Shown: positions 9,303-17,783 of the stretch, piece after piece | Numbering within the stretch: the stretch's first letter is position 1 | How the letters are laid out: each line of letters begins with the position of its first letter | Origin: Photobacterium sp. DA100 | GTDB lineage: Bacteria > Pseudomonadota > Gammaproteobacteria > Enterobacterales > Vibrionaceae | Direction: 5' to 3' | NCBI RefSeq assembly: GCF_029223585.1 | Contig: NZ_CP119423.1 | Coordinates: forward strand, 2,108,001 to 2,172,000 | Length of the DNA stretch: 64,000 nucleotides | Position numbers and translations under genes: made by a program | Notes under the pieces: model-generated | Seen by the model: the letters and a program-made list of their open reading frames with translations, nothing else | Database searches by the model: none | What the model was told of the DNA's origin: nothing

Positions 9303-9809
9303 TTTGAGTTACCTAAAATTCAAAGACAGCAATACCCTATATGAAATTAATTGTGAGAAAAATAAAGGCAAAATAACGCCATCATTACGAAAAGTTAATA
9401 CTGAAATAAAGATTTTCAATGGCATACAAAATGAAATCAGGCGATTTTTTAAGAATATAAAACATCGAAATCACCACTAGATAAATAGCTGATAAAAAAT
9501 AACTTTAATATTTAGTTATGATTTTACACACTTCCAAAAACTCGGTTAAACCGCAGTGTTATGTCGACCATACCTACATAGTGCAATCTAACTTTCCATT
9601 CTTGGTAAGTAAAACAATCAAGATCCGACTTAGATTTGTCTAAATATTAATCAATTATATTTATCATTAAAAATAAAATCAAAAGATAAATTGATAGTAA
9701 ATTGACAATACCCTGAACTTTTACCGCTAATTTACTGCTTAAATATATATACCCAAGTCACCAGGGTATACATCCACAGAATAATTCAAAGCATAAAATT
9801 GAGGTTAAT
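9303..9809. promoter_or_regulatory. Long A+T-rich divergent intergenic region
   Basis: About 500 bases with no credible reading frame separate the OFA carrier (minus) and a small gene (plus). The segment is very A+T rich (many ATTAAT/TAAATA runs). Promoters for both sides are expected here. I see no clear palindrome or structured RNA. Confidence 0.5.
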
Positions 9810-10007
9810 ATGGATCAGGCAGAAGGTTTACGCAGCATATTTAAGCGTCAGCAATGTATTCAAAAAGTTCGTGACTATCACCAGCAAATCAGGGAAGCAG
9901 TTGCCCACGGGAAAACCCAGAAAGTGAGTCAATTGCTCAGCCTATTAGAAACCGCTCAGCTTCAACTGGAAGCCACCTATGATCAATCATCAAAATGGGT
10001 ACACTAA
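9810..10007 (+). CDS. Small hypothetical protein (65 residues)
   Basis: A small soluble, largely helical protein (FKRQQCIQKVRDYHQQIREAV ... LLSLLETAQLQLEATYDQ) of unrecognised family. The ATG is preceded by GAGG at 5 bases, which supports it as a real gene. It has one Cys and no membrane segment. It lies 107 bases before pepE on the same strand and could share a transcript. No function is proposed. Confidence 0.55.
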   Translation: MDQAEGLRSIFKRQQCIQKVRDYHQQIREAVAHGKTQKVSQLLSLLETAQLQLEATYDQSSKWVH

Positions 10008-10114
10008 CAAGTAAATAAATAGCCTGATCAGCAGAGACAAAATTGTGCTCTTGTTCACCTTAGCTGCTAACAGATTCATATATGATAGCTCTCTTTACCC
10101 AAACAAGAGAATAT

Positions 10115-10849
10115 ATGATGGATCTCTTACTATTAAGTAACGGCAAAATTGCCGGCAACACCAAGGTGATGGAATTCGCCCTTCCAGCAATCACAGAAGT
10201 ATTGACCCGTAAACAAGTCAAAAATGTACTTGTCATCCCGTACGCGGTTATTCGCAGCAGCCACGACGAGCGAACCGCAATGATTGCCGAGTCTCTAAGC
10301 CACCTTGATGTGAAAGTTAGCGGTCTTCACCGTGCAGAAGATCCCGTAGAAGCCGTACGCCAAGCAGACGCGATTATCTGCAGTGGCGGCAATACTTGGG
10401 TATTGAACAAAACCTTGCACGACCTTGGCTTGATTGGCCCTATCCAGCAAGCTGTCACCCAACGCGGTGTGCCGTATATTGGCTGGAGTGCCGGTGCCGT
10501 TATCAGCGCGCCGACTATCCGCACCACCAATGACATGTGTATTGTCTCGGCGGCTATCACCCCTTCCCTTGGCTTTGTGCCCTTCCAGATCAACGCGCAC
10601 TACATTGACGCCACTATTGAAGGCCATATGGGCGAAACTCGCGACGAGCGTATCGAAGAGTTCCTTGTGGTCAACCCGCATCAATCTGTAATCGGCATTC
10701 CTGAAGGCTCTTGGCTGGCAATATCCGGTGCTACCATGACCTACCAAGCCGCGAACGGCAAACCTCTCCACTGGTTCAAGCTCAACCAGGAGCGCAAATT
10801 GGTTGAAGCCGGCTCTGACGTCACAGAGCTAATGGGCCTGGACGGTTAA
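10115..10849 (+). CDS. pepE: Peptidase E (alpha-aspartyl dipeptidase)
   Basis: PepE is a cytoplasmic serine peptidase that cleaves dipeptides with N-terminal aspartate. Evidence is the N-terminus MDLLLLSNGK, the nucleophile elbow GWSAGAV, CSGGNTWVLN upstream of it, and the C-terminal INAHYID and GIPEGSW segments, all in family order over about 244 residues. An AAGAG ribosome binding site lies just before the tandem ATGATG, so start is 10115 or 10118; the frame continues upstream to 10082 but without support. Free-standing gene closed by a long hairpin at 10901. Confidence 0.92.
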   Translation: MMDLLLLSNGKIAGNTKVMEFALPAITEVLTRKQVKNVLVIPYAVIRSSHDERTAMIAESLSHLDVKVSGLHRAEDPVEAVRQADAIICSGGNTWVLNKTLHDLGLIGPIQQAVTQRGVPYIGWSAGAVISAPTIRTTNDMCIVSAAITPSLGFVPFQINAHYIDATIEGHMGETRDERIEEFLVVNPHQSVIGIPEGSWLAISGATMTYQAANGKPLHWFKLNQERKLVEAGSDVTELMGLDG

Positions 10850-10900
10850 TACCTCTCTTGAGATAAAACACCGCTTCGCCACAGCAGCACCGAGAACACA

Positions 10901-10930
10901 AACAGGTAAACCCTAGCGAGTTTACCTGTT
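10901..10930. terminator. Hairpin between convergent pepE and the protease-family gene
   Basis: AACAGGTAAAC / GTTTACCTGTT is an 11-base perfect stem with an 8-base loop. It lies between two convergent genes. The T runs on both sides are weak, so a bidirectional terminator is likely but not certain. Confidence 0.6.
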
Positions 10931-10939
10931 TGGTTAAGC

Positions 10940-11479
10940 TCATACCCCATAGGTGCTGTGTATAGACACATCTACCACATAATTGCAGGCCAGTAGGTTG
11001 CGCCCGATAAGCAGTTTGTCGGACATCAGGCTTCTGTCTTTAAGGTTAACCTCGACACGATAATCACGCTCGGCCAAGGTTAAATCCAGCTCGATGCTGT
11101 ATCGCATCTCGGATCCAAGCGAATTCTGTATCTGGCGTACATGAGTGATTTTCTCGCGCATGTGTACGGTCTCGCCATGTTCATTGGCCGTTATGAAATT
11201 GACCATTTTACCAATATTGTCACCCGCTTCGGGCGAGAAGTTTTCTATCTCTATATTGGTGGCATGCATGGATGTCCGGGTTGCTCCCGTGTCAATTCGA
11301 GAGCGGAAAATGAGGTTTGCCGCCGGTGCATAAAAACTTTCCTTCTGCCCGATGACGACTTTGTCCGCAGCTTCTACCCCGCATTCTTGGGCATAATCGC
11401 TTGCCGCGATAGTTGGCGAAGCAGCAAACAATAAAGCAAAAACCAATGCGCCAACGCCGGATCTTTCATTTATCAACAT
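10940..11479 (-). CDS. Periplasmic retropepsin-like protein of the 'ATP-dependent zinc protease' family
   Basis: A 179-residue secreted protein. The first 25 residues form a signal peptide (VGALVFALLFAASPTIAAS). The motif RIDTGATRTSMHA carries the D-T-G-A active-site loop of retropepsin-like aspartic peptidases; the family (PF05618, usually named putative ATP-dependent zinc protease) ends with a LLIGRNLL segment, seen here near the C-terminus. The family name is historical and ATP or zinc dependence is doubtful. The ATG at 11479 has GGGAG 6 bases upstream. Some homologues act with amino-acid ligases or in envelope maintenance; no such partner is present here. Confidence 0.8.
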   Translation of the reverse strand: MLINERSGVGALVFALLFAASPTIAASDYAQECGVEAADKVVIGQKESFYAPAANLIFRSRIDTGATRTSMHATNIEIENFSPEAGDNIGKMVNFITANEHGETVHMREKITHVRQIQNSLGSEMRYSIELDLTLAERDYRVEVNLKDRSLMSDKLLIGRNLLACNYVVDVSIHSTYGV

Positions 11480-11581
11480 AACGACTCCCTTCCGCGGTCT
11501 TTTATCGTCCTCCAACCATCATTGCAAAGCCGTTTGCCAGCAACAAGTAGGAGAAAAGACCATTTACAATTTTGCCAACGC

Positions 11582-11613
11582 AAAAAGCCGCGGCTATTGC
11601 TAACCGCGGCTTT
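11582..11613 (-). terminator. Terminator of the PTS EIIBC gene
   Basis: AAAGCCGCGG / CCGCGGCTTT, a 10-base stem with a 10-base loop and a T run on the minus strand, about 30 bases beyond the EIIBC stop. Confidence 0.85.
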
Positions 11614-11642
11614 GAAGAAGAAGGCTGACTACTTGTTATGTA

Positions 11643-13091
11643 TTACTCGTCATCCAGCTTTACGAACAGAGTCGTTAGGACAAATGACAATACAAACACA
11701 CCACACACACCCATTACTGCCTGAATGAAGTTCTGTGTGCCAGCTGACAGGTAAGCAGGCAAGCTGAACACCGATGACAGGATGTAGCTGGTCAGATGGG
11801 TATCCAGTGTGACAGAGATTGCACCGAACACGCCGGCTGCCAGGCTCGCGGTAAACATCGCTTTGGTGTACTTGGTCAGCACACCGAACAGTGCTGGCTC
11901 AGTAATGCCTAGGATTGCCGTTACACCAGAGCCTGCAGTGATTGAAGATTGCTCTTTCGATACACTCTTGCGCTGCTTGTACCAAATTGCCATTGTCGCA
12001 CCCGCGATAGCCAGGTTACCCAGGCACATGATAGGCATCAGCAGGTCCTTGCCGTACAGCGCGAAGTTGTTCAAGCTGATTGGCGTCATGCTGTGGTGGA
12101 TACCAAATACGATAGTGATTGGACGCGTCAGGCCGAACACAAAGCCTGTCAGCGTAGGGGAAATCTCAAGTAGCGAGCTCACAACCCAGCCTGCACCATT
12201 ACTCAGCCACATGCCAAGCGGGCCTACCGCCGACAGGGTCGCCGTGGCAGTGACGGTAAAAGCAAGCAGCGGGGTAAATACCGGCTTGGCCACCGTAGGT
12301 ACCATGCTGTCAACCAGTGGGGTGACTTTGGAAAGCAACCACACAGCCAGGATAGCCGGAACGATAGCCCCGCCGTAGTTCATCAATTCAATGGGCACGA
12401 CTCCCAGCACCGTCAGCTCTGCAGCATCACTGGCCGCCTTGAGCGCGGCGGCTTTATCCGCCAGCTGAGGCGACAGCATGGCCGCGGCAACAGCCAGCGC
12501 GATGTACTCATTGACGCGGAACATCTTGGCGGCCGAGAATGACACCAGCATAGGGAGGAAGAAGAAAACAGCGACAGAAATTGAGCGGAAGAAGTATACC
12601 GTGTCGGAGGTTTCAGAAATCACATTGGTTGCAATAAGCCCTGATAGCAGGCCCATCAGCATACCGGCCCCGGCGATAGCAGGAACAACGGGGCCGAAGA
12701 TACCGGCAACAACTCGCATGACGTTCTGGAACAACTTGCCGTCATCTTTGTCTTTTGGCTTGTCTTCATCGCCCACCGCAGCGCCGCTACCCGCCATGAT
12801 AGCTTGCAAGGCTTTGTGCCACTTCTCGACTTCAACACCAATAATGATTTGGATTTGCCCTTCTGCAAAGACGACGCCCTGAACCCCTTTGATAGATTTC
12901 AAGGTCTCTTCCGATGCCTTTGACTGATCGGCAATCTTCAGCCTCAGTCTGGTCATACAGTGTGTTGCATCACTAATATTGCCAATGCCACCCAACGCAT
13001 CAATCATTAGCGAAAGCTTTTCTGTCATCGCATTTTGCTTAGATGCGGATGCCTTTTTTCCAAAACCACCCATCGACTCACTAATTTGCAT
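11643..13091 (-). CDS. PTS system EIIBC permease, glucose superfamily
   Basis: A 482-residue sugar phosphotransferase permease that imports and phosphorylates a carbohydrate. The EIIB domain (about residues 23-100) contains the phosphorylated cysteine in ATHCMTRLRL; the EIIC domain (about 115-480) has around ten membrane segments and the family-typical GITEPALFGV motif. There is no EIIA domain, so it must borrow one, as MurP and TreB do with Crr. The layout (EIIB-EIIC in the sucrose/trehalose/N-acetylmuramate group) does not settle the sugar. It is divergent from a ManD/RspA-like dehydratase with a GntR gene beyond it, which suggests the substrate may be or yield a sugar acid. A weak ribosome binding site leaves the exact start uncertain. 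Confidence 0.88.
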   Translation of the reverse strand: MQISESMGGFGKKASASKQNAMTEKLSLMIDALGGIGNISDATHCMTRLRLKIADQSKASEETLKSIKGVQGVVFAEGQIQIIIGVEVEKWHKALQAIMAGSGAAVGDEDKPKDKDDGKLFQNVMRVVAGIFGPVVPAIAGAGMLMGLLSGLIATNVISETSDTVYFFRSISVAVFFFLPMLVSFSAAKMFRVNEYIALAVAAAMLSPQLADKAAALKAASDAAELTVLGVVPIELMNYGGAIVPAILAVWLLSKVTPLVDSMVPTVAKPVFTPLLAFTVTATATLSAVGPLGMWLSNGAGWVVSSLLEISPTLTGFVFGLTRPITIVFGIHHSMTPISLNNFALYGKDLLMPIMCLGNLAIAGATMAIWYKQRKSVSKEQSSITAGSGVTAILGITEPALFGVLTKYTKAMFTASLAAGVFGAISVTLDTHLTSYILSSVFSLPAYLSAGTQNFIQAVMGVCGVFVLSFVLTTLFVKLDDE

Positions 13092-13574
13092 ATTTAAATA
13101 ACTCTCTTTAAGAAAAGAAATCTAGTGGAATAGCGACCTTTTGTAAAAAGGTATTTTCCCAATCGGCTTGGTATATTCACACTTAAGATATGTCTTATTC
13201 ATGATTTCATTTAATTTGAGTAAAAAACTCAGTTAAAACATTCACGCCGTACTCATTTATTTTCTTTTCCTTCTGGCCCTGAGACAGTGCATCGACTTGC
13301 ACAATTGAAGCGCTGTTCAACACCTGAAGTTCCATTTGATGAAACAAATGATATCGAACCAATCTAAAAAACCAACGGACGAAATTGAGAGTTAAATCAC
13401 GAAAATCAGGCCATTTAATACCAAAACAATGAATTTTCTATGATTGGTCTGTTTTTTTGCCTCCTTTTACTCTGTTACCGTACCAATTAAATTTAATGAA
13501 AAAATAGGCTTGAAATAACACTTTTCCAATTGGTATATATAAAAAAAGATTCCGGCTCAGATGAGAAATTCATT
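13092..13574. promoter_or_regulatory. Divergent control region of the EIIBC and dehydratase genes
   Basis: About 480 bases without a gene between divergent catabolic genes. The sequence TTGGTATAT occurs at 13168-13176 near the EIIBC side and again at 13530-13538 near the dehydratase start, and AATTGGTA occurs in the opposite orientation at 13481-13488 (TACCAATT). These repeated, oppositely oriented elements are reasonable candidates for GntR operators (the regulator gene is at 14874), but this is a visual inference. Confidence 0.45.
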
Positions 13575-14774
13575 GTGAAAAAAACTTTAATCACAGATGT
13601 TGAATGCATTATTACTAAACCAGATCGTCACAATTTAATTACTGTTATTGTCCATACCGACCAAGACGTTACAGGCTATGGCTGCGCCACTTTCCAGCAG
13701 CGTCCACTCGCCGTTAAAACCATGGTGGATGAATACCTTAAACCACTGCTTGTTGGCAAAGACGCAAATAACATTGAAGATTTATGGCAGATGATGATGG
13801 TCAATGCGTACTGGCGCAATGGGCCGGTGATCAACAATGCGGTGTCGGGTGTTGATATGGCGTTGTGGGACATCAAGGCAAAACTGGCCAAAATGCCTTT
13901 GCACCAGCTGTTTGGCGGTAAATCGCGAGATGCAATTCCGGTTTATACCCACGCAACCAGCGACACGATGGAAGGGATCTATGAGCTTGTTGATGGCTTC
14001 CTGGCGCAAGGATACAAACATATCCGTTGCCAGCTAGGCTTCTACGGTGGTGTGCCAGAAAACATCCACACCACCGAAAGCCCGACCGAAGGCTCCTACT
14101 TCGACCAGGACCAATACACCGAGAACACCCTGACCATGTTCAAGTTGCTTCGTGAAAAATATGGCAACCAATTCCATATTCTTCATGATGTTCACGAACG
14201 TTTGTTCCCGAATCAGGCGGTTCAGTTCGCCAAAGAAGTCGAGCAATACAAGCCGTACTTTATTGAAGACATTCTGCCACCCAGCCAGACAGAATGGCTC
14301 GATAATATCCGCAGCCAAACCTCTGTATCACTGGGCCTGGGTGAGCTATTCAACAACCCGGAAGAGTGGAAGCAGCTTATAATCAACCGTCGGATTGATT
14401 TCATCCGTTGCCATGTCTCGCAAATCGGCGGGATCACCCCGGCCCTTAAGCTGGGCCACCTATGCCAGACATTCGGCGTACGTATTGCCTGGCACTGCCC
14501 GCCGGACATGACCCCGATTGGCGCCGCAGTGAACACCCATATGAACGTTCACCTGCATAACGCTGCGATTCAGGAGCACGTGGAGTACAAAGAAAATACC
14601 CAGCGTGTTTTCCCTAATGCCCAGGAGCCACGCAACGGCTACCTGTACGCATCAGAGGAAATCGGCATCGGCGTCGAGATGGATGTGCAAGCAGCTCGGG
14701 ATTTCCCGGTGACCTACCGCCCCCACGAGTGGACGCAGAGCCGCCTGCCCGATGGCACTATTCATACACCTTAA
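13575..14774 (+). CDS. Enolase-superfamily sugar-acid dehydratase, RspA/ManD type
   Basis: A 399-residue member of the mandelate racemase/D-mannonate dehydratase branch of the enolase superfamily, clearly related to E. coli RspA. Seen in order: [25 protein letters not shown], the three metal-ligand segments LHDVHERL (Asp), FIEDILPP (Glu) and GLGELFN (Glu), then [10 protein letters not shown] with the catalytic His, and a C-terminal LPDGTIH. The family dehydrates sugar acids such as D-mannonate or D-gluconate, many members with very low activity. The GTG at 13575 aligns with the RspA N-terminus; an upstream TTG at 13530 is less likely. It is probably the catabolic partner of the divergent EIIBC permease and regulated by the downstream GntR. 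Confidence 0.88.
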   Translation: MKKTLITDVECIITKPDRHNLITVIVHTDQDVTGYGCATFQQRPLAVKTMVDEYLKPLLVGKDANNIEDLWQMMMVNAYWRNGPVINNAVSGVDMALWDIKAKLAKMPLHQLFGGKSRDAIPVYTHATSDTMEGIYELVDGFLAQGYKHIRCQLGFYGGVPENIHTTESPTEGSYFDQDQYTENTLTMFKLLREKYGNQFHILHDVHERLFPNQAVQFAKEVEQYKPYFIEDILPPSQTEWLDNIRSQTSVSLGLGELFNNPEEWKQLIINRRIDFIRCHVSQIGGITPALKLGHLCQTFGVRIAWHCPPDMTPIGAAVNTHMNVHLHNAAIQEHVEYKENTQRVFPNAQEPRNGYLYASEEIGIGVEMDVQAARDFPVTYRPHEWTQSRLPDGTIHTP

Positions 14775-14784
14775 ACGGGTTATA

Positions 14785-14828
14785 AGATCCTAGATCCTAG
14801 ATCCTGGAACTAGGAACCAGGAACTCAG
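14785..14828. repeat. Short tandem/imperfect repeat CTAGATC-CTAGGAAC
   Basis: The segment reads as repeated units of about 7 bases (GATCCTA, three times, then GGAACTAG/GGAACCAG/GGAACT). It sits between the dehydratase stop and its terminator. Its function is unknown; it may be slippage-prone spacer DNA. Confidence 0.6.
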
Positions 14829-14840
14829 ACCTATCACACA

Positions 14841-14885
14841 AATAGCTGCGTTATTTCTTCCTGAAATAACCAGCTATTCTTTTTT
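14841..14885 (+). terminator. Terminator of the dehydratase gene
   Basis: AATAGCTG-GTTATTTC pairs with GAAATAAC-CAGCTATT (about 16 base pairs, one bulged base) and is followed by CTTTTTT. It overlaps the 3' end of the convergent GntR gene. Confidence 0.85.
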
Positions 14886-15584
14886 ACCCCTAAACTTAAT
14901 ATTTTCACTATTAAACGGGATCACATAGGTACATTGATAATCGATATCAATCACCTCACTGACAATAAACACCTCACCGGTAGACAAAAAGCCCCGATTA
15001 GTGATCTTCATTGCCGCAATACCTTTTTTACACCCCAATAGCTCTGCTTCTTCCTTCGATATATTGATCGCCTTATAGCTAGTTAAATACCTGTCGATTT
15101 GCAGACCAAGATCCAATGTATGATTTTGCAAAGAGCTTTCGATAATTTCATCATTCATTTTCAGGAATAACTTCACCGGCAGCTTGGTACTTTCCAGCTG
15201 CACAACTTTCCCATTAACCAAACGCAATCGCTTGATACACCAGATATAATCATTCTCATCAATCAAGAATGAATTTTTATCGTGAGAGTCTGTGATCTTC
15301 TTATGCAAGCTGACTTTTTTATACGACATCTCCTCGAAGCTATTTTCTGTAATCGAGTTATAAACCAAAGGGTTGTTACGATTAGAGTCTTTGACAAAAT
15401 GCCCGGCCCCTTGCCTGACAAATACAGCGCCAATGGCTTCAAGCTTGTTAAGTGCTTTACGAACGGTAAAACGTGACACCGAATAGTTTTCTGCCAACTC
15501 CCGCTCGGCGGGCAGTTTATCGGTGATCACACCTTGGTAAATTTTACTTAAGAGATCTTGAACAACAAATTCAAACTTCTTCAT
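14874..15584 (-). CDS. GntR-family repressor with UTRA domain
   Basis: A 236-residue HutC-type GntR protein. The N-terminal winged helix is clear (LPAERELAENYSVSRFTVRKALNKLEAIG, residues about 24-53, then VRQGAGHFV wing), and the remainder is a UTRA effector domain ending VIPFNSENIKFRGKKE. Such proteins bind a sugar or sugar phosphate and release DNA. Its position next to the EIIBC/dehydratase pair, convergent with the dehydratase, makes it the likely regulator of that locus. The repeated TTGGTAT elements between the two genes are candidate operators. Confidence 0.88.
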   Translation of the reverse strand: MKKFEFVVQDLLSKIYQGVITDKLPAERELAENYSVSRFTVRKALNKLEAIGAVFVRQGAGHFVKDSNRNNPLVYNSITENSFEEMSYKKVSLHKKITDSHDKNSFLIDENDYIWCIKRLRLVNGKVVQLESTKLPVKLFLKMNDEIIESSLQNHTLDLGLQIDRYLTSYKAINISKEEAELLGCKKGIAAMKITNRGFLSTGEVFIVSEVIDIDYQCTYVIPFNSENIKFRGKKE

Positions 15585-15645
15585 AGGGGGAAATAAATAA
15601 CAGGAGCTATGTGACTATTTTATTAAAAGCCCGGGGAGTATTCAA

Positions 15646-15682
15646 ACAAACAAAACGGCCCCAAACACAGTTTGGAGCCGTT
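15646..15682 (-). terminator. Terminator of the BCCT gene
   Basis: On the minus strand AACGGCTCCAAAC pairs with GTTTGGGGCCGTT (13 base pairs, one G-U) and is followed by TTTTGTTTG. It lies about 20 bases past the BCCT stop. Confidence 0.85.
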
Positions 15683-15702
15683 GTCGTCATAGCCGAGTGA
15701 AC

Positions 15703-17304
15703 CTAGTAAATGCTTCGTTCAGTCCTCAGCCCTTTCACCAAACTCACGCACATGAGCAACAGCACAAAGCTAAACGGCAAAGCAGTCGCCACCACGCCGG
15801 ACTGGAAAGCTTGCAGCGCTTCCTGACCACCAATCCACAGCATTACAGCGGCAATCGCCCCTTCCACCGTCGCCCAGAAAATACGTTGGGGAACCGGCGC
15901 ATCCACTTTACCGCCGGCAGTAATACTGTCGATCACCAGCGAGCCCGAGTCAGACGAGGTAATGAAGAAGATCAGCACCAAGCCGATAGACAATACTGAA
16001 ATCACCGAGCTAAATGGCAGTGCATCGTAGACATGGAACAAGGTCAGCGAGATGTCATTCAGGCCATTGGCACCTAGTTCACCAACTTTGTTCACCACCT
16101 GATCGATAGCAATCCCGCCGAAAATCGACATCCAGATAATAGTCATCAGCGTTGGTATGAAGATCACCGCGAACAAGAACTCACGTACAGTACGGCCATT
16201 AGACACTCGGGCGATAAACATACCGACAAATGGCGACCATGAAATCCACCACGCCCAGTAGAATACCGTCCAGCCTTGCATCCAGGTAGTATCATCGCGA
16301 CCATGCGGGTTACTCAGCTCAACAATGTTACCAAAGTAAGCCATGATGGTTTCAGGCAGTGCAACCGTCACCACATCGAAACCTACATAGGCGACAAACA
16401 CCAACAGTGCAAAGGCGAACGCCATATTGATGTTACTGAGCAGTTTCACCCCGCCATCAATACCGCGAATAACCGAGAAAATCGCAATGGCTGTGACAAA
16501 GGCGATAACCCCCATCTGCATGCCGATCCCGCCCTCGGTGCCGAACACATAGTTGATACCGCTGGTTGCCTGCTGCGCCCCCAGGCCTAGTGATGTTGCC
16601 AAGCCAAACAATGTCGCCAACACCGCCAAGATATCGATAACATGCCCCAACCAGCCCCAGGCCCTATCGCCAAATACCGGATAGAACACCGAGCGAATGG
16701 AAAGCGGCAGCCCCTTGTTGAACGCAAAGAATGCCAGCGACAAGCCTACAATGGCGTAAATCGCCCAGCCATGGACACCCCAGTGGAAAATGGTCGCGCC
16801 CATTGCCAGCGCTTTGGCCTCCTCGGTATACGGCTCGACATTGAGCGGCGTGCCCCACCAGTTGGTAAAGTACGCCGTCGGCTCGGCCACTCCCCAAAAC
16901 AACAGGCCGATCCCCATCCCTGCCGCAAACAGCATGGCCAACCAAGACACTCTAGAGTGCTCCGGCTTAGCATTCTTGCCTCCGATACGGATTTTACCCA
17001 ACGGTGAAAACATCAGCACCAATGAGAAAAACAGGAAGAAGTTGGTGATCCACATGAAGAACACATCAAAGTCATTGAGGATACCGTTCTTCAGGCTGTT
17101 CAAGCCTTGCTTGGCGGTTTCCGGATCAATAAAAAGAAGGGCGGCGAGAAACAGAATAATCAGTCCTGCACTGGTGCCGAATACAGGGTTATGTATATCA
17201 AAACCCCATTTTTGAATGTTGTCCTGACCCACCTGATAGTCGGTCGTCTCGATACTATATTTCTTTAGTACACTATCCATAATACTCTTTAAACGCTTTG
17301 TCAT
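15703..17304 (-). CDS. BCCT-family betaine/choline/carnitine transporter
   Basis: A 533-residue, 12-helix secondary transporter for quaternary ammonium compounds. The family signature in transmembrane helix 8 is present (YWAWWISWSPFVGMFIAR), as are GMGIGLLFWGVAEP and the SSDSGS segment in helix 11. The N-terminus is preceded by a polar stretch of about 45 residues, normal for the family. Two starts compete, MTKRLKS at 17304 (GGGA upstream) and MDSVLKK at 17280 (AAAGAG upstream). It is not obviously linked to the PTS/dehydratase genes; a role in osmoprotectant or betaine uptake is likely for a marine organism, though which solute is unknown. Confidence 0.9.
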   Translation of the reverse strand: MTKRLKSIMDSVLKKYSIETTDYQVGQDNIQKWGFDIHNPVFGTSAGLIILFLAALLFIDPETAKQGLNSLKNGILNDFDVFFMWITNFFLFFSLVLMFSPLGKIRIGGKNAKPEHSRVSWLAMLFAAGMGIGLLFWGVAEPTAYFTNWWGTPLNVEPYTEEAKALAMGATIFHWGVHGWAIYAIVGLSLAFFAFNKGLPLSIRSVFYPVFGDRAWGWLGHVIDILAVLATLFGLATSLGLGAQQATSGINYVFGTEGGIGMQMGVIAFVTAIAIFSVIRGIDGGVKLLSNINMAFAFALLVFVAYVGFDVVTVALPETIMAYFGNIVELSNPHGRDDTTWMQGWTVFYWAWWISWSPFVGMFIARVSNGRTVREFLFAVIFIPTLMTIIWMSIFGGIAIDQVVNKVGELGANGLNDISLTLFHVYDALPFSSVISVLSIGLVLIFFITSSDSGSLVIDSITAGGKVDAPVPQRIFWATVEGAIAAVMLWIGGQEALQAFQSGVVATALPFSFVLLLMCVSLVKGLRTERSIY

Positions 17305-17783
17305 TGATGCTTTCCCATCCAAGAAAAGCACCTTTCAATTGCTGGTGATGAAAATTTAACTTAGACCACTAAACAATTTAAAATGTCGACACAGGGTAAC
17401 AGCTCCTAAAAGATAATTCAAATACAGCAATATGTTGGTTTTTTGTACTAAGACTTGCGAAACAGGCGGGATTTATTGGTACGGGCACTAAACAACACCC
17501 CACAAAGCATCGCACTAACCAATTACTTAGCGGTCGAAACATTTTATGGTTTGGGATATTTTTGTCCGGAAAGATTCCTCTTTGACCATATCGCAAAGCG
17601 GCAAAACTCAATGGACTGCATTGAATAGAATTTAGCTTTTTTGCCTAACGATTTTGTTTAAAAAAACATATTGCTAAGTTTTGAAAAGGTACAACACTGC
17701 TGCCCCCGATAATCATTTAGTCATTAGGGGCTACAAGTTGATTTAGAGGGTGTTTTAAAGTCTGAAGTGAAACAGGAGAGCCC
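17305..17783. other. Gene-free stretch upstream of the BCCT gene
   Basis: About 480 bases. The right part follows the methyltransferase-HNH stop and contains an imperfect inverted repeat around 17702-17731 (GCCCCC ... GGGGCT) without a T run. The left part should hold the BCCT promoter. An open frame of 77 codons at 17378-17611 has no coding character. Nothing else is seen. Confidence 0.45.

Noticed and set aside
17378..17611. 77-codon minus-strand frame upstream of the BCCT gene
   Set aside because: No ribosome binding site, no family, and codon content unlike neighbouring genes; more likely promoter DNA.
17702..17731. GCCCCC...GGGGCT inverted repeat as terminator of the fusion gene
   Set aside because: The pairing is imperfect with a long loop and no T run follows on the minus strand.
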